A stretch of DNA of 64,000 bases from JAZSNL01 sp045536365 (GTDB lineage Bacteria; Bacillota_I; Bacilli_A; ML615J-28; CAG-313): contig JAZSNL010000024.1 of assembly GCA_045536365.1 (NCBI GenBank), forward strand, positions 12,401-76,400, in the 5' to 3' direction. How positions within the stretch are numbered: position 1 is the stretch's first letter; each line of letters starts with the position of its first letter. The position numbers and the translations under genes are program-made. Positions 59,723 to 64,000 of the stretch are shown here, one piece after another. The notes under the pieces are model-generated. The model was given only the letters and a program-made list of their open reading frames with translations, was not told where the DNA came from and searched no databases.

Positions 59723-62086
59723 ATGGATATCGTAAGTGGTATTATTCAGAAAGTTAATTACTATAATGAAGAAAATGGATATACCGTTGCGGTAATTGAA
59801 GTTGACTCAAAACATAAAAATATCTTAGTAAAAAAAGGAAAACTATATTCAAATAATTTAACTGTAATTGGTACACTTGATCGAAAACCATACGAAGATG
59901 AAGAATATTCATTTGAAGGAGAATATTTTATAGATCCTAAATATGGACTTGAATTTAAATTTAATAGTTTTTCAAGAAAAGAAATAAATAATCGATTCGG
60001 AGTTATTAGTTATTTAACAAGCGATTTATTTCCTGGTATTGGACCTAAAGCTGCAGAAGAAGTTGTAAACAAATTAGGAGTAAATGCGGTAGAATTAATA
60101 AGAATAAATAAAGATGTTTTAGATCAAACAAATTTAACTAAAAAACAAAAAAAGACTATTTACGAAGGAATTATAAATGATCATAATTCACAAGAAATAG
60201 TCATCTATTTGTTAAGTCACGGAATAAGTATTAATATGGCCCATAAAATAGTTTCTGCTTTAGGACCAACCGCATTAGATCAAATAAAAAATAACCCTTA
60301 TATTCTGATGGAAAAAGTAGAAAGAATTGGCTTTAAGAAAAATGATACATTTGCTTTATCAATCGGAGTACTCCCTACAAGTTTAATTCGTTTAAAAGCT
60401 GCAACATCATTTATTTTACAAGAAGCTATTTATAATACCGGAGATAGTTATATATCTAAAATTAAGCTATATGAGGCTATGACTTCATATTTAAAACAAG
60501 AACTCGATCATGAATTATTTGAAAATTTACTTAAAACATTAGTAGAAAATAAAAAAATACACATAGATGAACAAAATAATATTTTTGATTATTTAATGTA
60601 TCGTCAAGAAAATACTCTTGCAGAAGAAATAGTAAAACTATTAAAAGGCATTAGAAATCCTAATAAACCATTAAAAAAATATTCAAATAATCAACTTGAT
60701 CAAGCCTTTAAAAAAGTTCAAGAAACAACATTAATAGATTATAACAAAGAACAATTAACCGCAATCCGTTCAGCCTTTACCGAACCACTTACAATAATAA
60801 CAGGTGGTCCAGGTACTGGTAAAACAACAATAGTAAACGCAATACTTAAAATGTATGTAGAATTAAATAATAATCAAACAGCAGTAATAAACGATACAGC
60901 ACTACTTGCACCAACAGGAAGAGCAGCAAAAAGAATGATGGAAACTACATCCGTTTCAGCAATGACAATACATCGCTATTTAGGATATCAAGGTGGAAAT
61001 ATTTTTACTCATAGTAGATCCAATCCTACTTCATCTAAATTAGTAATTATTGATGAATCATCAATGATGGATATTCAACTTGCATACCGCTTATTTACTG
61101 CCCTTGATCCTGACGCAAGAGTAATTATCGTCGGAGACATTGACCAATTACCTTCAGTAGGACCAGGACAAGTATTAAAAGATTTAATTGATACAAAAGA
61201 AATAAAAACAATTAGGTTAAATAAAATTCATAGACAAGCAGAAAACTCTAGTATTATTAAACTAGCACATAGTATTAACGAAGGATATATTCCTGAAAAT
61301 ATTTTAAGTAAATTTCCGGATCGCATATTTATTCAAACAAACAATGAACTTTTACCACAAATGTTAAAAGATTTGATAACAAAAACAATTGAAAAAGGTA
61401 AAAATATTGCAACAGAAGTCCAAATACTAATCCCAATGTATCGTGGTGAAGTCGGAATAAATGAAATAAACAATGTTGTTCAAGAATTAGTAAATCCTTT
61501 CACTCATGAATTAAATGAAGTAAAACACTTTGGAAGAACATTAAGATTAAATGATAAAGTTATTCAATTAGTAAATAGATCAGATAAAAAAATTATGAAT
61601 GGTGAAATTGGATTTATTGATCGAATTAACTATGATCAAGGAAAATTTGATAAACTAGTAGTAAGATATGATAATCAAAAAGTATCATATAATTTTGATG
61701 AATTAGAAGATATTAATCTAGCATACGCAATAAGCGTTCATAAAGCACAAGGTTCTGAATTTGATATCGTTATAATGCCAATAACAACAAAACACTTTAT
61801 TATGTTAAAAAGAAAATTAATTTATACTGCTATTACTCGTGCAAAGAAAACATTAATGTTAATAGGAGATGTTACCGCACTGCGTAAAGGAATATATCAA
61901 TTTGAATTATCAAGAAAAACAATTTTGAAAGATAAAATAATTGAACTATTAAGTAAAAAAGAATCAATTACATCTAAAAAAGAAAATGATATTATGATTG
62001 ATGATAATGATAGTGCTTTTGATACAATCGGAGAAAAAGATTTTGGCACATTAACATTTGATGATTTTGAAGAATCCAAAAATTAA
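59723..62086 (+). CDS. recD2: ATP-dependent RecD2 DNA helicase
   Basis: A 787-aa 5'-3' superfamily 1B helicase of the RecD-like type not tied to RecBC. The N-terminal ~330 residues hold the OB and helix-hairpin-helix parts (FPGIGPKAAEEVV, about 103-115). The motor has Walker A GGPGTGKTT (about 358-366), APTGRAAKRM, DESSMMD (motif II), GDIDQLPSVGPGQVL and SVHKAQGSEFD (motif VI area). It is the last gene of the walJ operon. Acts in replication-fork maintenance and mismatch-associated repair in Bacillus. Confidence 0.95.
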   Translation: MDIVSGIIQKVNYYNEENGYTVAVIEVDSKHKNILVKKGKLYSNNLTVIGTLDRKPYEDEEYSFEGEYFIDPKYGLEFKFNSFSRKEINNRFGVISYLTSDLFPGIGPKAAEEVVNKLGVNAVELIRINKDVLDQTNLTKKQKKTIYEGIINDHNSQEIVIYLLSHGISINMAHKIVSALGPTALDQIKNNPYILMEKVERIGFKKNDTFALSIGVLPTSLIRLKAATSFILQEAIYNTGDSYISKIKLYEAMTSYLKQELDHELFENLLKTLVENKKIHIDEQNNIFDYLMYRQENTLAEEIVKLLKGIRNPNKPLKKYSNNQLDQAFKKVQETTLIDYNKEQLTAIRSAFTEPLTIITGGPGTGKTTIVNAILKMYVELNNNQTAVINDTALLAPTGRAAKRMMETTSVSAMTIHRYLGYQGGNIFTHSRSNPTSSKLVIIDESSMMDIQLAYRLFTALDPDARVIIVGDIDQLPSVGPGQVLKDLIDTKEIKTIRLNKIHRQAENSSIIKLAHSINEGYIPENILSKFPDRIFIQTNNELLPQMLKDLITKTIEKGKNIATEVQILIPMYRGEVGINEINNVVQELVNPFTHELNEVKHFGRTLRLNDKVIQLVNRSDKKIMNGEIGFIDRINYDQGKFDKLVVRYDNQKVSYNFDELEDINLAYAISVHKAQGSEFDIVIMPITTKHFIMLKRKLIYTAITRAKKTLMLIGDVTALRKGIYQFELSRKTILKDKIIELLSKKESITSKKENDIMIDDNDSAFDTIGEKDFGTLTFDDFEESKN

Positions 62087-62103
62087 CAAATAAAAAAAGA
62101 CTA

Positions 62104-62173
62104 AAAATGATAATACTATTAATAATATTAATACTAAATATTCATTTTTAACATATATAGGCGAACATATAAT
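62104..62173 (+). promoter_or_regulatory. intergenic stretch with a weak hairpin and a CATATAAT element
   Basis: AAAAATGA and TCATTTTT (near 62104 and 62143) could pair across about 30 bases as a poor recD2 terminator. CATATAAT at 62166-62173 could be a -10 for the next small gene. Nothing firmer is visible. Confidence 0.3.
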
Positions 62174-62245
62174 ATTCACTGTGTTTAGAACTAATTAATA
62201 TATAAAATGAAATTATTTAGGCTTTAAACAAAAAGGGGTGAAAAA

Positions 62246-62443
62246 ATGAAATCATCATGGCTAGCCTATATGTTAGGTGGTATGACTGTAATAGGCATTT
62301 GGACTATCGCAACTCATAAAGAAATCCTCACGGACATGAAAAAATGCGTTAGTGATGCAGCCACCCAAGCAGTAAATATGTTTAAAGATATGGGAAACAA
62401 AAAAACTAATGATTCAAATACTAGTTCAGAATCAACTTGTTAA
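62246..62443 (+). CDS. small single-helix membrane protein, unknown
   Basis: A 65-aa protein with an N-terminal helix (WLAYMLGGMTVIGIWTIAT, about 5-23), an amphipathic region with MKKCVSDAATQAVNMFKDM and a Ser/Asn/Thr-rich tail ending in Cys. The build recalls YtxH-like small membrane proteins but similarity is too slight to name it. The strong AAAGGGGTG site and the following terminator support expression. Confidence 0.65.
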   Translation: MKSSWLAYMLGGMTVIGIWTIATHKEILTDMKKCVSDAATQAVNMFKDMGNKKTNDSNTSSESTC

Positions 62444-62446
62444 CCC

Positions 62447-62478
62447 AAAAATGCATTGATTTTTCAATGCATTTTTTT
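62447..62478 (+). terminator. intrinsic terminator after the 62246 gene
   Basis: AAAAATGCATTGA pairs with TCAATGCATTTTT around T residues, with a T run after. Confidence 0.87.
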
Positions 62479-62532
62479 ATTTTATAAAATAAAAAAACAC
62501 CTTTTAAACGTAACATTTAATGAGGTGAAAAA

Positions 62533-63042
62533 ATGAAAAAATACATATGCATATTAACAATACTACTAACCATATTTCTTACAAATTGTAAAGATGAAAT
62601 TATTATTCCCCAAAATAATCAAAATCAAAAGAATGAAACAGCGTATTACTATGTTGATATAAAAGGAGAAATAATTTTACCCGGTGTTTATTTAGTAAAA
62701 AGTAATTTTTTAATAAAAGATGTTATTGAAATGGCAGGTGGTTTAACACCTGATGCAGATATATCTAATATTAATCTTGCGGAAGTAATAACTAATAATC
62801 AAATGATTATTATTCCAATTTGTAATAACAAAAAAATCGAAAACAATAATAATTTAATTAATATCAACACCGCAACCAAAGAACAACTTATGCAGTTAGA
62901 GTCAATAGGAGAATCAAAAGCAAATAATATCATTGCCTATAGAACAAATAAAGGATTATTTAAAACAATTGAAGAATTAAAAAATGTATCAGGTATAGGA
63001 AATGAAATTTATAAGAAAATTAAAGATTTCATCACTGTATAA
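62533..63042 (+). CDS. comEA: ComEA-like DNA receptor (SLBB plus helix-hairpin-helix)
   Basis: A 169-aa competence protein that binds incoming double-stranded DNA at the cell surface. After an N-terminal hydrophobic segment comes an SLBB domain (YVDIKGEIILPGVYLV…VIEMAGGLTPDADI, about 37-75) and a C-terminal (HhH)2 domain (ININTATKEQLMQLESIGE…LKNVSGIGNEIYKKI, about 113-165). The N-terminus ends in FLTNC (Cys19), an imperfect lipobox, so it may be lipid-anchored instead of held by the usual helix. AGGTGAAAAA precedes the ATG. comEC overlaps its end. Confidence 0.9.
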   Translation: MKKYICILTILLTIFLTNCKDEIIIPQNNQNQKNETAYYYVDIKGEIILPGVYLVKSNFLIKDVIEMAGGLTPDADISNINLAEVITNNQMIIIPICNNKKIENNNNLININTATKEQLMQLESIGESKANNIIAYRTNKGLFKTIEELKNVSGIGNEIYKKIKDFITV

Positions 63043-64000
63043 TGAGTTAATAAATAAATATCATTTAATATTAATAAATATCATTTTATTAATTATTATT
63101 TTTAATTTAATTAATAAAAAAGAATATTTTAATTTAACCATTATTTTAATAATTCTAACTATTTTATTAATTAAAATCTTCTTACATCAAAAAAACATAT
63201 TTATTGTTTTAATAATATTAATAATACTTATTACTACTAATTTCTATATAAGAACATATATATATAAAAACATTCAATATCAACAAGAAGATATATATCA
63301 AATAATTAAAATAACTGAAAAAGAAAACTCTAATCAACTATATTTAAAATCAAAAAGTGGATTTTATTACACATATACTAAAAAAGAAGAACCATTAGAA
63401 GCAGGAATGAATATATATATAAATTCTTCTTTAGAAAATGTATCAACATCTCATGTACCAAATGGATTTGACTATCAAGATTATTTATTTAAAAATAATA
63501 TTAAAGGAATATTAAAGATAAATGAATATCAAATATTAAACAAAAGAAAAAATATATATTCACTACATTATATAATTGATAAATATATTAGTACTAAATA
63601 CCAATATCAAACAAGTGGTTTTTTAAAAGCTTTGTTGATAGGAAATAAAAATGATTTAGATGATAATCTATATACAAATATTAGTAAAATAGGAATAGGT
63701 CATTTATTCGTTATATCTGGTTTACATATGAATATAATAGTTTTAATCTTAACAAAGATTTTAACTTTATTAAAGGTAAAAGAAGAAAAACAATTTTTCA
63801 TAATTTTGTTTTTTTTGATTATTTATTATGTCATAACCTTCTTTATGATATCTATTTTAAGAATCATAATTACAAATACACTTAATAAATTAAATAAAAA
63901 ATACCAACTTCATTTATCAAGTTTAGATATATATTCAATTAATATAACATTAGTATTATTATTTAATCCTTTTAAATTATTTTCATATAGTTTTATTTTA
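63002..64000 (+). CDS. comEC: ComEC/Rec2 DNA-uptake channel, N-terminal part (runs off the window)
   Basis: An uninterrupted frame of 333 codons continues past the end of the window. It has two N-terminal helices (about 20-100), an OB-like periplasmic-type part with NGFDYQDYLFKNNIKGIL (about 158-175), and the competence-domain hallmark GHLFVISGLHMNIIVLIL (about 235-252), followed by more helices. ComEC forms the channel through which one DNA strand enters. The start ATG lies inside comEA and overlaps it by 41 bases with AGGT 8 bases upstream; no other in-frame ATG is near. Position after comEA is classical. Confidence 0.9.
   Translation, partial: MKFIRKLKISSLYNELINKYHLILINIILLIIIFNLINKKEYFNLTIILIILTILLIKIFLHQKNIFIVLIILIILITTNFYIRTYIYKNIQYQQEDIYQIIKITEKENSNQLYLKSKSGFYYTYTKKEEPLEAGMNIYINSSLENVSTSHVPNGFDYQDYLFKNNIKGILKINEYQILNKRKNIYSLHYIIDKYISTKYQYQTSGFLKALLIGNKNDLDDNLYTNISKIGIGHLFVISGLHMNIIVLILTKILTLLKVKEEKQFFIILFFLIIYYVITFFMISILRIIITNTLNKLNKKYQLHLSSLDIYSINITLVLLFNPFKLFSYSFIL

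Noticed and set aside
63002..63042. Frameshift fusing comEA and comEC
   Set aside because: The overlap is long (41 bases), but comEA ends with a complete helix-hairpin-helix domain and comEC has its own ATG with a binding site, so two genes are more likely.
1..64000. tRNA or rRNA genes, CRISPR arrays, insertion sequences or prophage
   Set aside because: No cloverleaf-like stretch, spaced repeat array, transposase or phage gene was recognised on either strand; by-eye search for tRNAs is not exhaustive.

Overview
The window is an AT-rich, gene-dense bacterial chromosome segment with the hallmarks of a low-GC Firmicute (class Bacilli in the broad sense). Gene order repeatedly matches Bacillus subtilis: sigE-sigG; rsmB-rlmN-rsgA-rpe-spoVM-rpmB-fakA-recG-plsX-rnc; dnaD-nth; gmk-rpoZ; rpsL-rpsG-fusA-tuf; mnmA-recD2; comEA-comEC. 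TGA is used as a stop (rlmN, cca) and TGG encodes Trp, so the code is standard and not the Mycoplasma code. Sporulation genes (C-terminus of a SigE-like factor, sigG, a 25-aa SpoVM, a Cse60-like protein, a 30-aa YjcZ-like peptide) point to an endospore former or a recent descendant of one. Several gaps in conserved clusters (no prpC-prkC, no fapR/fab/acpP, no smc-ftsY) suggest a streamlined genome, possibly an uncultivated gut-type Bacilli lineage. I cannot name the genus.

Layout. 1-6.0 kb: sigE end, sigG, ung, a FolT-like ECF S-component, gpmI, eno and, convergent, lgt. 6.1-16.8 kb: an unknown gene, then the translation, ribosome-biogenesis and lipid cluster rsmB-rlmN-rsgA-rpe-spoVM, rpmB (opposite strand), fakA-recG-plsX-rnc. 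16.8-19 kb: trmN6-like gene facing cse60-like, nth and dnaD. 19-24.3 kb: a nucleoside ABC importer (nupNOPQ type). 24.4-29.1 kb: HAD phosphatase, rqcH, gmk-rpoZ and an M32 carboxypeptidase. 29.1-33.6 kb: the str operon with a structured leader. 33.7-41 kb: an unknown lipoprotein, a MATE transporter, pyk-tatD-lipoprotein protease and a class A PBP. 41.2-45.7 kb: zinc-ribbon membrane protein, ychF, cca with an acidic tail, yhaM. 45.7-51.6 kb: two giant paralogous PrsA/SurA-like surface proteins. 51.8-54.4 kb: a YjcZ-like micropeptide, then a radical SAM enzyme translationally coupled to a membrane protein ending in a Cys-Ala repeat. 54.4-62.1 kb: walJ-rlmH-DUF-uvrB-mnmA-recD2. 62.2-64 kb: small membrane protein, comEA and the start of comEC.

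Most of the window is housekeeping. The best candidate for an undescribed system is the pair at 52002-54367. A cytosolic radical SAM/SPASM-like enzyme overlaps, by one base, a predicted signal-peptide/ectodomain/one-helix protein. The cytoplasmic tail of that protein carries five Cys alternating with Ala, then GGGRAGC. The predicted topology would present the tail to the enzyme, so I read it as a candidate peptide-modification system acting on a full-size membrane protein.

SigA-type promoters are unusually easy to see: many have a -35 of TTGAAA, TTGCAA or TTGATN, a 17-base spacer and TATAAT, often with an extended TGN. Intrinsic terminators are compact hairpins with T runs. No tRNA, rRNA, CRISPR array, insertion sequence or prophage was recognised. 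No stretch above 300 bases lacks a gene; the longest gaps are 11019-11255, 51582-51814 and 29113-29302, and each is described below.
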